Positions 9,066 to 16,887 of a DNA stretch of 30,347 nt are shown in pieces; position 1 is the stretch's first letter; each line of letters opens with the position of its first letter. The notes below the pieces were generated by a model. It ran no database searches. It worked only from the letters and a program-made list of their open reading frames with translations, and was not told the DNA's origin. This stretch comes from Clostridiaceae bacterium (lineage in GTDB: Bacteria; Bacillota; Clostridia; Lachnospirales; Lachnospiraceae), in NCBI GenBank assembly GCA_018378255.1, contig JAGZXV010000043.1, forward strand, positions 1 through 30,347, read 5' to 3'. The translations under genes and the position numbers were made by a program.

Positions 9066-9794
9066 CTAAATCCGGTATCCTCTGGGCGTCACCATATGGC
9101 CGTCCAACACTTTGGTCTGCGAATTTCCGATAAATACCGTGGTAAACATATCCACCTGGGCATCCCGCAGTTCCCTTAATGTCATCGTCCGGCCCCTCTC
9201 TCCTTCCCGCCCGATATTAGCGGCAATTCCACAGACCGTATCTTCCGATGCATGGCGGAGCATGATATCGCAGGCCTTCTGCAGATAATCATGGCGTTTT
9301 TTGCTGGACGGATTATAAAGGCAGACCACAAAATCGGCCATTGCAGCGCACTCCAGGCGCTTTTCGATCTTTTCCCAAGGGGTCAGCAGATCGCTTAAAC
9401 TGATCAGGGCAAAATCGTGGATCAGGGGCGCTCCTAACACCGCTCCTCCCGCAACTGCCGCAGTAACGCCGGGCACCACCGTGATCCGGCAGTCGGGATA
9501 TCCGCTCCCGATCTCGTACATCAGCCCCGCCATACCATACACTCCGGCATCTCCGCTGCAGATCATAGCAACGTCCTTTCCCTTATCCGCCTCTTCAAAT
9601 GCCAGGCGGCAGCGCTCCACTTCCTTTTTCATGGGCGTTGTCATCATCTCTTTCTCAGGAAAATATTCTTTAATCAAATCCACATAGACCGTATATCCCA
9701 CGATTAAATCGCAGGATTTTAAAATTTCTGCCGCTTTTATAGTCATCTGTTCATAACTTCCCGGGCCTATCCCCACAACATATACCTGTTTCAT
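9066..9794 (-). CDS. cbiH: Cobalt-precorrin-3B C17-methyltransferase CbiH
   Basis: 242 residues. It is a SAM-dependent methylase of the CbiH/CobJ subgroup: VVGIGPGSYEQMTIKA, IVGYTVYVDLI, CSGDAGVYGMAGL, and LYNPSSKKR, the last typical of this step. It methylates C-17 with ring contraction. Stand-alone here, whereas in some clostridia it is fused to CbiG, which is absent from this window. Confidence 0.94.
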   Translation of the reverse strand: MKQVYVVGIGPGSYEQMTIKAAEILKSCDLIVGYTVYVDLIKEYFPEKEMMTTPMKKEVERCRLAFEEADKGKDVAMICSGDAGVYGMAGLMYEIGSGYPDCRITVVPGVTAAVAGGAVLGAPLIHDFALISLSDLLTPWEKIEKRLECAAMADFVVCLYNPSSKKRHDYLQKACDIMLRHASEDTVCGIAANIGREGERGRTMTLRELRDAQVDMFTTVFIGNSQTKVLDGHMVTPRGYRI

Positions 9795-9831
9795 CTTTCC
9801 TCACAATCCGCTGCCGTAACCGGCGGCTTAT

Positions 9832-10521
9832 TTATTCCTCTTGTTCTTTTACAATCATCAGGGAGTAGTACCCTGCGTTTTCGTCAATTTCATCCGTAGT
9901 CCGGTAGATCTTTTCCTCTTCCATACCGCAGTTTTCGATCATCACAGCGTTCATACCCATCTCTTTAATCAATTTTTTTACTTTGCCGATCTGTTTTCCC
10001 GACTTCATGAGCACTTTTGTGCCTGGCAGTTTTAATCCCTCTTCAATCTGGTAAGATGCAGGAAGAACATGAAGCTGCTGGGAACGTTCTACAAGCCCCA
10101 TATCCAGCCTTGCCGCCACCGCACAGAAGGAAGGAATTCCGTTCACCAGCTCCGTATGGTAACCGGCTGCTTTCACCAGCTTATGGATATAAAGGCAGGT
10201 AGAATAAACGGTCACATCGCCCAGATTTAAGATGCCCACATCTTTGCCTTCATCCAGCCAGCCGGTTATGACTGCCGCTGCCGCCCCATAATTTTCTTCC
10301 AGTATATCTTTATCCTTTGTCATGGGCATGGCTATCCCGTGCACTTCTTTTTGAGCCAGTTCCGGCACCGCATCCAGCGCGATCTTATAGGCTACGCTGG
10401 TTTTGTAATCTTCGCCCGGTACGACAATTTTATCACACTCTTTTATCAGGCGCACTGCCTTTAAGGTAAGCAGCTCCGGATCTCCGGGGCCTACGCCGAT
10501 TCCATATAATTTTCCAGTCAT
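9832..10521 (-). CDS. cbiL: Cobalt-precorrin-2 C20-methyltransferase CbiL
   Basis: 229 residues from the ATG at 10521, which has GGGAGAG about 7 nt upstream. An in-frame ATG at 10584 would add 21 residues unlike the family and would lie almost at the predicted transcription start. Motifs: YGIGVGPGDPELLTLKA, IVVPG, NLGDVTVYSTCLYIHK, and NGIPSFCAVAARL. First gene of the B12 operon. Confidence 0.94.
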   Translation of the reverse strand: MTGKLYGIGVGPGDPELLTLKAVRLIKECDKIVVPGEDYKTSVAYKIALDAVPELAQKEVHGIAMPMTKDKDILEENYGAAAAVITGWLDEGKDVGILNLGDVTVYSTCLYIHKLVKAAGYHTELVNGIPSFCAVAARLDMGLVERSQQLHVLPASYQIEEGLKLPGTKVLMKSGKQIGKVKKLIKEMGMNAVMIENCGMEEEKIYRTTDEIDENAGYYSLMIVKEQEE

Positions 10522-10590
10522 TTTTATCTCTCCCTGTGCCCTCAGGCCGTGATGTTTTTCATTGAGTATTTCTAATTCCATCAAAAAAAC

Positions 10591-10620
10591 AGTATATCAT
10601 AGAATATATTTTAGCGTCCA
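10591..10620 (-). promoter_or_regulatory. Probable promoter of the cbi operon
   Basis: On the minus strand: TGGACG, 18-nt spacer, TATACT. The predicted start near 10584 gives a leader of about 60 nt before cbiL. An ATAT-N6-ATAT dyad overlaps the -10 region and could be a regulator site. The leader is too short for a cobalamin riboswitch. Confidence 0.45.
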
Positions 10621-10669
10621 TAGAATTTACTTTCTTGTATTATCTTTGTAATTTTTTAACCTTTTTTGG

Positions 10670-10780
10670 CATTCGCAAAGGAATTGTATCTGGCTGGAAC
10701 GATGACGCGCTGCAATCCCCCGCCGACACAGATTGTGCGTTCCGGCTGCCGCAGCATTTATTGCCCCGGCTGACAAAAGT
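10670..10780. other. GC-rich, potentially structured intergenic block between cbiL and lysR
   Basis: The 361-nt gap between cbiL and the divergent LysR gene has AT-rich ends and this GC-rich centre. It contains nested inverted repeats (GGAACG 10696-10701 with CGTTCC 10738-10743, and CAATC 10713-10717 with GATTG 10731-10735) and a GCTGCCGCAGC palindrome. It shows no convincing ORF and no recognisable riboswitch core. Function unknown. Confidence 0.35.
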
Positions 10781-10782
10781 AA

Positions 10783-10811
10783 TTGGAAAAAGCAGGGGCC
10801 CATGGTAAAAT
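10783..10811 (+). promoter_or_regulatory. Probable promoter of the lysR gene at 10883
   Basis: TTGGAA, 17-nt spacer, TAAAAT, oriented towards the LysR gene and giving a leader of about 65 nt. Both hexamers are good but imperfect matches to sigma-A consensus. Confidence 0.45.
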
Positions 10812-10882
10812 AAAAACAGGATCAATCGTGTAAAAAAAGCCGCCGGCATATAGGATTAGAATAGTTGAAATGGGGGATCAAA

Positions 10883-11788
10883 ATGGAAACTAAGTATCTG
10901 GAATATATCATAACCATAGCAAAAGAACAGAACATGAGGAAAGCCGCCGATAAACTCTTTGTCTCCCAGTCTTCCCTCAGCCAGTATTTAAATAAGCTGG
11001 AAGACCAGGTAGGCGCGCCTCTTTTCTACCGCACAGCAAAGGGGCTGACGCTGACGCCTGCCGGCGAACTCTATGTGGAAACCGCTCAGACCGTGATGGG
11101 GCTGAAAAAGCGGCTTTATGATAATATTGCAAATTTGTCGTACCAGGAACATCTGGTCATAGGAACCACTTCTCAATGGGCAGTACGCCTTCTCACAAAG
11201 GTGATTCCCATTTTCAAAGAACGCTATCCCGGCATTATGCTGGAAATAACAGAAAGTTTTTCTCTTCCCATGAGACAGCGAATGGCTGATAAAGAAGTTG
11301 ACTTTTGTCTTGCCACCACACTGGAAGCCGATGACTTTTTTAAGGAAACAAAGCTTTTAGGCATAGAGGAACTCTATCTGGCCGTACCAAAAAGCCATCA
11401 TTTTTCGCTGCTCCATCCCAGTTTCAGCTACAGCGTTACCGCAGATGATTTAAAGGATTATTTTAGCAAAGACAATTTTCTTCTGACCCAAAAGGGGTCT
11501 TCCATGCAATTGTTAGCAGATACTCTGCTTAAAACGTCCGGGTTTCAGCCAAAAGTCTTTGGCTATATGGACAATATCCAGTCCATCTGCGGACTCATCT
11601 CCACCGGGGTCGGGGTTTCCTTTATCCCCAGCTCCTGCACAGATGAACTGAAGAACGTAAATCTGTACTCCCTCTCGCCCCGGTTAAAGCGTTACAATGT
11701 AATCAGCTTCCAGCCCCAGCTGATGGATCATCCGTCTGTCGCGTATCTGGCAGAGCTTTTGGAAACCCATTATGTGAAAACATGCTGA
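10883..11788 (+). CDS. LysR-family transcriptional regulator, divergent from the cbi operon
   Basis: 301 residues from the ATG at 10883, preceded by GGGGGAT; a TTG 18 nt further up is less likely. The N-terminal winged helix-turn-helix is classical (NMRKAADKLFVSQSSLSQYL, then PLFYRTAKGLTLTPAGELYV). Residues ~90-300 form the periplasmic-binding-like effector domain. Its position divergent from cbiL suggests control of the B12 operon. The effector is unknown. Confidence 0.9.
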   Translation: METKYLEYIITIAKEQNMRKAADKLFVSQSSLSQYLNKLEDQVGAPLFYRTAKGLTLTPAGELYVETAQTVMGLKKRLYDNIANLSYQEHLVIGTTSQWAVRLLTKVIPIFKERYPGIMLEITESFSLPMRQRMADKEVDFCLATTLEADDFFKETKLLGIEELYLAVPKSHHFSLLHPSFSYSVTADDLKDYFSKDNFLLTQKGSSMQLLADTLLKTSGFQPKVFGYMDNIQSICGLISTGVGVSFIPSSCTDELKNVNLYSLSPRLKRYNVISFQPQLMDHPSVAYLAELLETHYVKTC

Positions 11789-11833
11789 ACCCCACAGCCT
11801 CATGCAGGGCCTGTGGGGTTCAGCATGTTTTCA
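11775..11833. terminator. Bidirectional terminator with a 23-bp perfect stem overlapping the lysR stop codon
   Basis: Two perfectly complementary 23-nt arms (11775-11797 and 11811-11833) with a 13-nt loop; TTTT follows each way. The left arm contains the last LysR codons and the TGA at 11786-11788. It lies between the converging lysR and amidase genes and probably terminates both. Confidence 0.75.
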
Positions 11834-11847
11834 TATAACGGAATCTT

Positions 11848-12561
11848 TTATTTCTCTTTTATCTTTTTCTTTACATCCGACCGGAACGTCTTCCAGGCAT
11901 CCTGGTGGTCCACAAAATACAGGGGACATTTTTTCTTCGTAACATCATAATGCCGGATCACATCTCCAGGGCCTAAGTCCAGTTCTTTACAGAGCCAGGA
12001 TGTCAGTTTCACCAGTGATTCATAAGTTTCAGGTGTAAATTCTCCCGTTTCATCCGGGTGGCAGCATTCTATGGAAATGGTATCCGAATTTCTGTGATTG
12101 GATGCATAGGCCACTTCATCTAAAGGCATGCACTGGATGATCTCCCCCTCCATCCCGATAATAAAATTGCTGCTCACAGACACCTTATTATCCCCTGTCT
12201 GATCCGCCAGGCTGTCAAAATAGTTTCTGTTCTGCATGGCGGTTGTTCCCGGATTCCCCACATAATGCACGACAATCCCGTTGACCCGCTCCAGCTTTTT
12301 GCCCGGCCTGGAAAATTCATTTGGCCTGATGTAATTCTGCTCGATCCAGTCAGGTATGACGATCACATCCAAATCCTCCTGTTTCGGCTTTCGTATCAGC
12401 TCAACCAGCCAGACAATCCCCAATAGGATCAACAGGAAAATCCCTGCTAAAATGGCTATCAAAATTCTTCTTCTGCGCCGGAGACGTTTCAGTCTTTTTT
12501 GTCTCTGCTGCCGTATTTTCTTTTGTAATTCAATCTGTCTTTCTACCTCATCTTTTTCCAC
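11848..12561 (-). CDS. Membrane-anchored N-acetylmuramoyl-L-alanine amidase (Amidase_2 fold)
   Basis: 237 residues from a GTG start at 12561 with AGAGG 6 nt upstream. Residues 1-32 are highly basic, 33-54 form one transmembrane helix, and the rest is an extracellular T7-lysozyme-like domain. Zinc ligands are visible as H99 (GIVVHYVGN), H204 (VIRHYDVT) and C212 (KKKCPLYF). ISIECCHPDETGEF is a family segment. It should cleave the muramoyl-L-alanine bond of peptidoglycan at the cell surface. It does not belong to the flanking metabolic operons. Confidence 0.88.
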   Translation of the reverse strand: MEKDEVERQIELQKKIRQQRQKRLKRLRRRRRILIAILAGIFLLILLGIVWLVELIRKPKQEDLDVIVIPDWIEQNYIRPNEFSRPGKKLERVNGIVVHYVGNPGTTAMQNRNYFDSLADQTGDNKVSVSSNFIIGMEGEIIQCMPLDEVAYASNHRNSDTISIECCHPDETGEFTPETYESLVKLTSWLCKELDLGPGDVIRHYDVTKKKCPLYFVDHQDAWKTFRSDVKKKIKEK

Positions 12562-12575
12562 AAACTACCTCTTAA

Positions 12576-13194
12576 TTATTCTGTCAAGATTTTTCGAACT
12601 TTTTCTTCTGTAATTTCACATGCTTTGGCAATCTCATCCACGCTTTTCCCCTGGGCATCCATACGCAAAACCATTTTAGTGATGGCTATTCCGCGCTCCA
12701 GGCCACACTCCAGGCCCCAGGCCTTTCCCCGCTCCAGCCCCTCTGCAACGCCTTTTGCAATTCCTTCCCTTAATTCGTCTGCGAATAGTTCTCTTATCGC
12801 ATCACACATATATTTCGCCTCCTCTATCGTATCATGATTTGCTCTCATCAGTACATCCAGCTCTTTCCCATCTGTCAGATACTTCATAAGCTTCTGAGGG
12901 AAATGGGTGCATACAAATGTTATGGTAATCTCCTCCGGCGATATCTGGCAGACCTTCTCCGTATCCGCCTGATACAAACAGGCGTAGCCCAGCACCTTAT
13001 AATAATCATTGATATTCAGGTAATCTTCGGGGCTCTTATATTCTATAATATTATATTCTCTAAAAATCTTTCCAATATTTTTATGTATCCGGCCGCCCTT
13101 TTTCACTTTTATAATCAGGACATCGATTAATAACGGCTTTATGCTTAGCTGCCGCATAAAAAGCAGGGTGCCACTATAGCAGTTGTGTTTTCAT
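12576..13194 (-). pseudogene. Decayed Rpn-family (PD-(D/E)XK nuclease / putative transposase) gene
   Basis: The longest open stretch (193 codons from 13157) carries family signatures: KPLLIDVLIIK, KNIGKIFREYNIIEYKSPEDYL with the E-x-K nuclease motif, and C-terminal CDAIRELFADEL followed by EGLERG-type repeats. Three lesions are visible. An intact ribosome-binding site and ATG at 13194 read MKTQLL then TAG. The same frame continues with the family N-terminus WHPAFYAAA before a deletion and frame change into the main ORF. About 80 residues expected between KLMKYL and the LFADE segment are missing. A remnant rather than a working nuclease. Confidence 0.75.
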
Positions 13195-13389
13195 TTTTCT
13201 CTCCTTATTATATTATCTTTTTAGGGCAGAATCAAGCTTCATGGCATATCACCTCTTGTTTCACATAATCTGATTGGGTTTAATCAGTTTTCTTATCATC
13301 ACTTATGGAAAATTTCGGCCGAAACGGCCAGAAAATTCGGCAGACTTTCCCTTTATCCATCAACCAGTTCTATCCCGGGTTAAAACCGG
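13195..13389. other. Intergenic region with small dyads, no gene seen
   Basis: Contains a CTGATT-N6-AATCAG dyad (13270-13287) and GGCCG-AAA-CGGCC (13317-13329). No ORF with a ribosome-binding site, no promoter I would defend, and no repeat shared with the rest of the window. Confidence 0.4.
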
Positions 13390-13416
13390 AAAAAAAGCGG
13401 AGTTGGCAAACTCCGC
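13390..13416 (-). terminator. Rho-independent terminator of the sugar-acid/Tct operon
   Basis: On the minus strand, GCGGAGTT, loop TGCC, AACTCCGC, then a run of seven T, starting 10 nt after the tctA stop. Confidence 0.9.
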
Positions 13417-13425
13417 CTCTCCGCT

Positions 13426-14925
13426 TTATTTTAAAATCACCTTTTTCATTTCCTTTACAAAGCTGAAGATCAATACCCCTCCTGCAATCAGCAGAAAAAC
13501 ACAGGAGATCGGGCTGGTTACAAATGTTGAGAAATTGCCTTTTGAGTTCATCAGGGCTTTTCTCAGATAAGTCTCTACATTGCCTCCTAAAATAAATGCC
13601 AGAATAAACGGCGCTGCGGGAATTTTGAATTTTGACATCAGATAGCCTAAAATTCCAAAAAGGATCAGAGACTTTACATCGAATACATTTTTATTGGCCG
13701 CAAACGCACCTATTGCACAAAGTACCATAATAATGGGCATTAAAATATGTTTTGGTACCGTGAGAAGTCTTACAAATCCTCTGATACCCAGAAATTCCAG
13801 AGCCAACATGATGAAGTTAGCAATAATACATGCTGCAAAAATTGTATAAACCAGGTCAGGTCTGTTTGTGAACAGCAAAGGACCGGGTTGTAGTCCGTGA
13901 ATCATGAAAGCGCCCAAAAGCATAGCGGTTACCCCGTCTCCGGGAATCCCCAGAGCCAGCAGAGGAATTAAAGCGCCTCCTATGGTGGCATTATTGGCAG
14001 TTTCGGAAGCCACAATTCCATCAATACATCCGGTTCCAAATTTCTCAGGATTTTTGGAACTGTTTTTGGCTGTAATATAGGACATGATTCCGGAAACGGA
14101 ACCGCCGATTCCGGGCAGGATGCCGATTCCCAGACCCAAAAGGGAAGAACGGGCCGCATTGGGGATCTGGGATTTAAACTCGCTCATGGAAAAGCCAAAA
14201 CCCTTAATCGGTTTTAATTCCATCGGTTTCATCCGGCTCATTTTCTTGACTTCCTCCGCCAGATTCAAAACCTCTGCCACGGCAAATATGCCGATCAGCG
14301 TGGGCAGGGTATCAAAACCGCTGCTAAGACTGTAAAATCCGAAGGTATAGCGGGGCACATTGTCTATTGGAGCCAGACCCACCATTGCAAGAAGCAGCCC
14401 CAGCATACCGGACAGTACTCCTTTTAATATGCTGTCGCCGGAGATCGTCGCTATCATGGTTAATGCGAATACGCAGACTGCGAAATTCTCCGCCGCCTGG
14501 AAATTCAGCGCCACCTTTGCGATGGGAGGCGCTAAAAAGCTGAGGGCTATAAAGGATACCAGACCCCCTATAAAAGAAAATACAATTCCCACCCCCAACG
14601 CCTTACCTGCTTCCCCCCTCCGGGCCATAGGAGAACCGTCAAAGCAGGTGGCAATGGACGAGGGTGTTCCGGGTATATTTAAAAGAATTGCTGCTATCAG
14701 TCCACCGGATACCGCGCCGATATACAGAGCCACCAAAAGGCACATTCCGGCGGACGGATCTAGTCCAAAGGTCATCGGCAGAAAAAGAGCTACTGCCATG
14801 ACTGCTGAGAGGCCCGGGATCGATCCGAATACAATCCCCACCCCCACTCCAACTGCCATGAGAAGTAATACCATGGGATTTAATGCGGTCAGGATTCCCT
14901 GTCCAAGTAATGTTAATGATTTCAT
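13426..14925 (-). CDS. tctA: Tripartite tricarboxylate transporter, large permease TctA
   Basis: 499 residues, normal for TctA, with about a dozen hydrophobic segments. Signature segments: GIVFGSIPGLSAVMAVALFL, LLNIPGTPSSIATCFDGSP followed by MARRGEAGKALG, and the repeated half near LGIGILPGIGGSVSGIMSY. Works with TctB and the TctC binding protein to import a carboxylate, driven by an ion gradient. Last gene of the operon. The substrate is inferred to be the sugar acid processed by the upstream enzymes. Confidence 0.93.
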   Translation of the reverse strand: MKSLTLLGQGILTALNPMVLLLMAVGVGVGIVFGSIPGLSAVMAVALFLPMTFGLDPSAGMCLLVALYIGAVSGGLIAAILLNIPGTPSSIATCFDGSPMARRGEAGKALGVGIVFSFIGGLVSFIALSFLAPPIAKVALNFQAAENFAVCVFALTMIATISGDSILKGVLSGMLGLLLAMVGLAPIDNVPRYTFGFYSLSSGFDTLPTLIGIFAVAEVLNLAEEVKKMSRMKPMELKPIKGFGFSMSEFKSQIPNAARSSLLGLGIGILPGIGGSVSGIMSYITAKNSSKNPEKFGTGCIDGIVASETANNATIGGALIPLLALGIPGDGVTAMLLGAFMIHGLQPGPLLFTNRPDLVYTIFAACIIANFIMLALEFLGIRGFVRLLTVPKHILMPIIMVLCAIGAFAANKNVFDVKSLILFGILGYLMSKFKIPAAPFILAFILGGNVETYLRKALMNSKGNFSTFVTSPISCVFLLIAGGVLIFSFVKEMKKVILK

Positions 14926-15003
14926 TCTTACCTCCGTTTCAAATCATTTCTTTGCGGAAAAACGGGCTGAATACGGCTTCAGTTTTCTTCTCTCATGTTT
15001 CCC

Positions 15004-15498
15004 TTATAGCAGGCCATGTGGCAGTATAATTCTAAATCCGTATACAAATATATAGTAAATAAGAAAAGAACAGGCCGTCCCGATTAAGATGTAATATGCC
15101 ATATGTTTTTTATCCTGTTTTTCCTCCGGGGCCAGCATGTAGATTTGGATTGGAAGATATAGGATTGACATAATTAAAAATCCAACGATATCCATGAAGA
15201 GCACATATACAGAAAATGCAATAAGGCTGACGGACATCCGATTATACTCCGGCTCATCCTCCTTCGGCTCATTTAAATCTTCACCTTTGTACCGCAGTTT
15301 TAAGATGCCGGATATGATCTGCAAAACAGCAAATACCAGCATGATCACACAGATCAACTTTGGCATGAATTTTGAACCAATGGCCTGAGTGACCTGAATC
15401 ACCGGCTCTGAAAAATTGCAGGCCAGAATAAGGCCGGCCCCTCCGAGAACCGTAAAAAAGATGCCCACGGCCAAATCTCCATACTTTTTAAACAGCAT
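15004..15498 (-). CDS. tctB: Tripartite tricarboxylate transporter, small permease TctB
   Basis: 164 residues with four hydrophobic helices, the layout of TctB. Start at 15498 with AGGAGGG upstream. It overlaps the end of the LarA-like gene by 11 nt and lies 78 nt before tctA. TctB sequences diverge strongly, so the call rests on size, topology and position next to tctA. Confidence 0.85.
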   Translation of the reverse strand: MLFKKYGDLAVGIFFTVLGGAGLILACNFSEPVIQVTQAIGSKFMPKLICVIMLVFAVLQIISGILKLRYKGEDLNEPKEDEPEYNRMSVSLIAFSVYVLFMDIVGFLIMSILYLPIQIYMLAPEEKQDKKHMAYYILIGTACSFLIYYIFVYGFRIILPHGLL

Positions 15499-16804
15499 CA
15501 GTTCCCTCCTGTTCTATCGTCACAGGTGTTATAAGAGTTCCGTCCTGGTCAAATTCCAGCTCCTCCGGCTCACTTTCAATTACCATGTCATCACGCGCTT
15601 TCACTTCATCATAGTAAGCTTCGGACAGCATAATATGCTCAATATGAAGACTGTTGGGAATTCTCACAATCCGGACCCGTTTCTTATCGATTCCTATACA
15701 GGTTCTGATGCATACCTGAACTGCCTTTTTATCATCATCCATCACAAGCCCGATGCCGGCGGATTTAAACACAGTGCTGGTAATGCAGTTGGGATACATT
15801 TTTTCCCAATCCATCTTATCAAAAAGTCTTCTTGTGATGACGTCGGCGAGCCCTGTTCCCAGCGCATTTCCATGGGACATACTGCTTAAATCCAACATGC
15901 AGGTTCTCTGTACCTCCAGGCCGCCGGACGCACAATCTGTGCTGAAAGTTCCCGTGATGTTAGGATCGGTTCCGCTCCCGCTGTAGTTTTTGCCGATTTC
16001 ATCAATAATCAGGACATCGCTTTTTCTCACCAGGATACAGGGCATGTTTTTCCCGGCTTCTTTAAGCAGTTCCGGTTCCCGTTCCAGAATATCCCATGGA
16101 CTGACCACTTCAATCCGGCCTGTTTCATCGCACGCATTTTCAATGGCAGCTACTGCAAACAGGATATTGGCATGTTTCAAAATCACTTTTGCATGCATTT
16201 CAATGTTTATGGGCAGTTTCGACACTCCGTCTTCATGGCAGCGTTCTGCTCCTACCTGCTTGCCCAAGCCTACTGCCATCATTTTCAAAATGCCGCTTTC
16301 ATATTTATACCGGAAGGAATTGTGGGGTTTTACGCGGCAGGATACGATGATGCCATCGGCTTCGGCCGCATACCTGTCTATCACCACTTCTTTGCCGTTT
16401 TCAGCAGTTCCCAGGGGAATCACCTCCATAGATGCCCTGATGGGGCACCCCATCCGCTCTTCGGTGATTCCAAAGCTTTCCAATATGTCCACCTGCCCCT
16501 GAGCCAGCGCGCCTCCGTGGCTCCCCATAGCTGGCACGATAAATGGATTTGCTCCCCGGCTTTTTACAAAATCTACAATTGTTTTGGTAATGATGTCCAC
16601 ATTAGCAATTCCACGGCTCCCCGCTGTGATAGCAATGCTCATGCCTTTTTTTATGTTCTCAGCCCCCGGTTCCCGTTCCAGCAGTTCTTTGAGAAGTTCA
16701 GGGATCTCCTCCGGCCGCACTGCTTTACGGGGGAATATCTGTCTGACACGGAACATCTTAGGAATCTCCACATCATTTATAAGTCTGTTTACATTTTCGC
16801 CCAT
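15488..16804 (-). CDS. LarA-superfamily (DUF2088) nickel-dependent racemase/epimerase-like protein
   Basis: 438 residues, near LarA length. The four positions that define catalysis and the nickel-pincer site in lactate racemase (His108, His174, Lys184, His200, from memory) have counterparts H96 (AMGSHGG), H161 (RVKPHNSF), K174 (GILKMM) and H190 (AERCH). Spacings are 65, 13 and 16, against 66, 10 and 16. This argues for an active Ni-pincer (NPN) enzyme inverting an alpha-hydroxy acid. It sits between tctC and tctB in an operon with a sugar-acid dehydratase and aldolase, so an aldonate or aldarate substrate is inferred rather than lactate. LarB, LarC and LarE, needed to make the cofactor, are not in the window. 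Confidence 0.82.
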   Translation of the reverse strand: MGENVNRLINDVEIPKMFRVRQIFPRKAVRPEEIPELLKELLEREPGAENIKKGMSIAITAGSRGIANVDIITKTIVDFVKSRGANPFIVPAMGSHGGALAQGQVDILESFGITEERMGCPIRASMEVIPLGTAENGKEVVIDRYAAEADGIIVSCRVKPHNSFRYKYESGILKMMAVGLGKQVGAERCHEDGVSKLPINIEMHAKVILKHANILFAVAAIENACDETGRIEVVSPWDILEREPELLKEAGKNMPCILVRKSDVLIIDEIGKNYSGSGTDPNITGTFSTDCASGGLEVQRTCMLDLSSMSHGNALGTGLADVITRRLFDKMDWEKMYPNCITSTVFKSAGIGLVMDDDKKAVQVCIRTCIGIDKKRVRIVRIPNSLHIEHIMLSEAYYDEVKARDDMVIESEPEELEFDQDGTLITPVTIEQEGTDAV

Positions 16805-16846
16805 ACTATAATCCTCCTCAGGTCTTGGTTGTGAAATGCATAAAAT

Positions 16847-16880
16847 GCACTGGGAGGTCCGTATACCAGCCGCCCAGCGC
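16847..16880 (-). promoter_or_regulatory. Intercistronic hairpin after tctC
   Basis: On the minus strand, GCGCTGGG pairs with CCCAGTGC (one G.U) over an 18-nt loop, followed by ATTTTATG. It lies just after the tctC stop. Such hairpins often protect or limit the transcript so that the binding protein is made in excess over the membrane subunits. That role is inferred here. Confidence 0.45.
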
Positions 16881-16887
16881 CGTATCT

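Noticed and set aside
10522..10584. Longer CbiL starting at the ATG at 10584
   Set aside because: The extra 21 residues precede the conserved YGIGVGPGD start of the fold, and that ATG lies at the predicted transcription start; the ATG at 10521 has the ribosome-binding site.
10670..10780. Possible cobalamin riboswitch, from AGCCAG and CCCCCGCC fragments
   Set aside because: The fragments recall parts of a B12 box and core, but the GGGAA, GGTG and GCxACTGT elements are missing on both strands and the order is wrong.
10640..10849. 69-codon minus-strand ORF between cbiL and lysR
   Set aside because: No ribosome-binding site, covers both promoters, composition unlike a protein.
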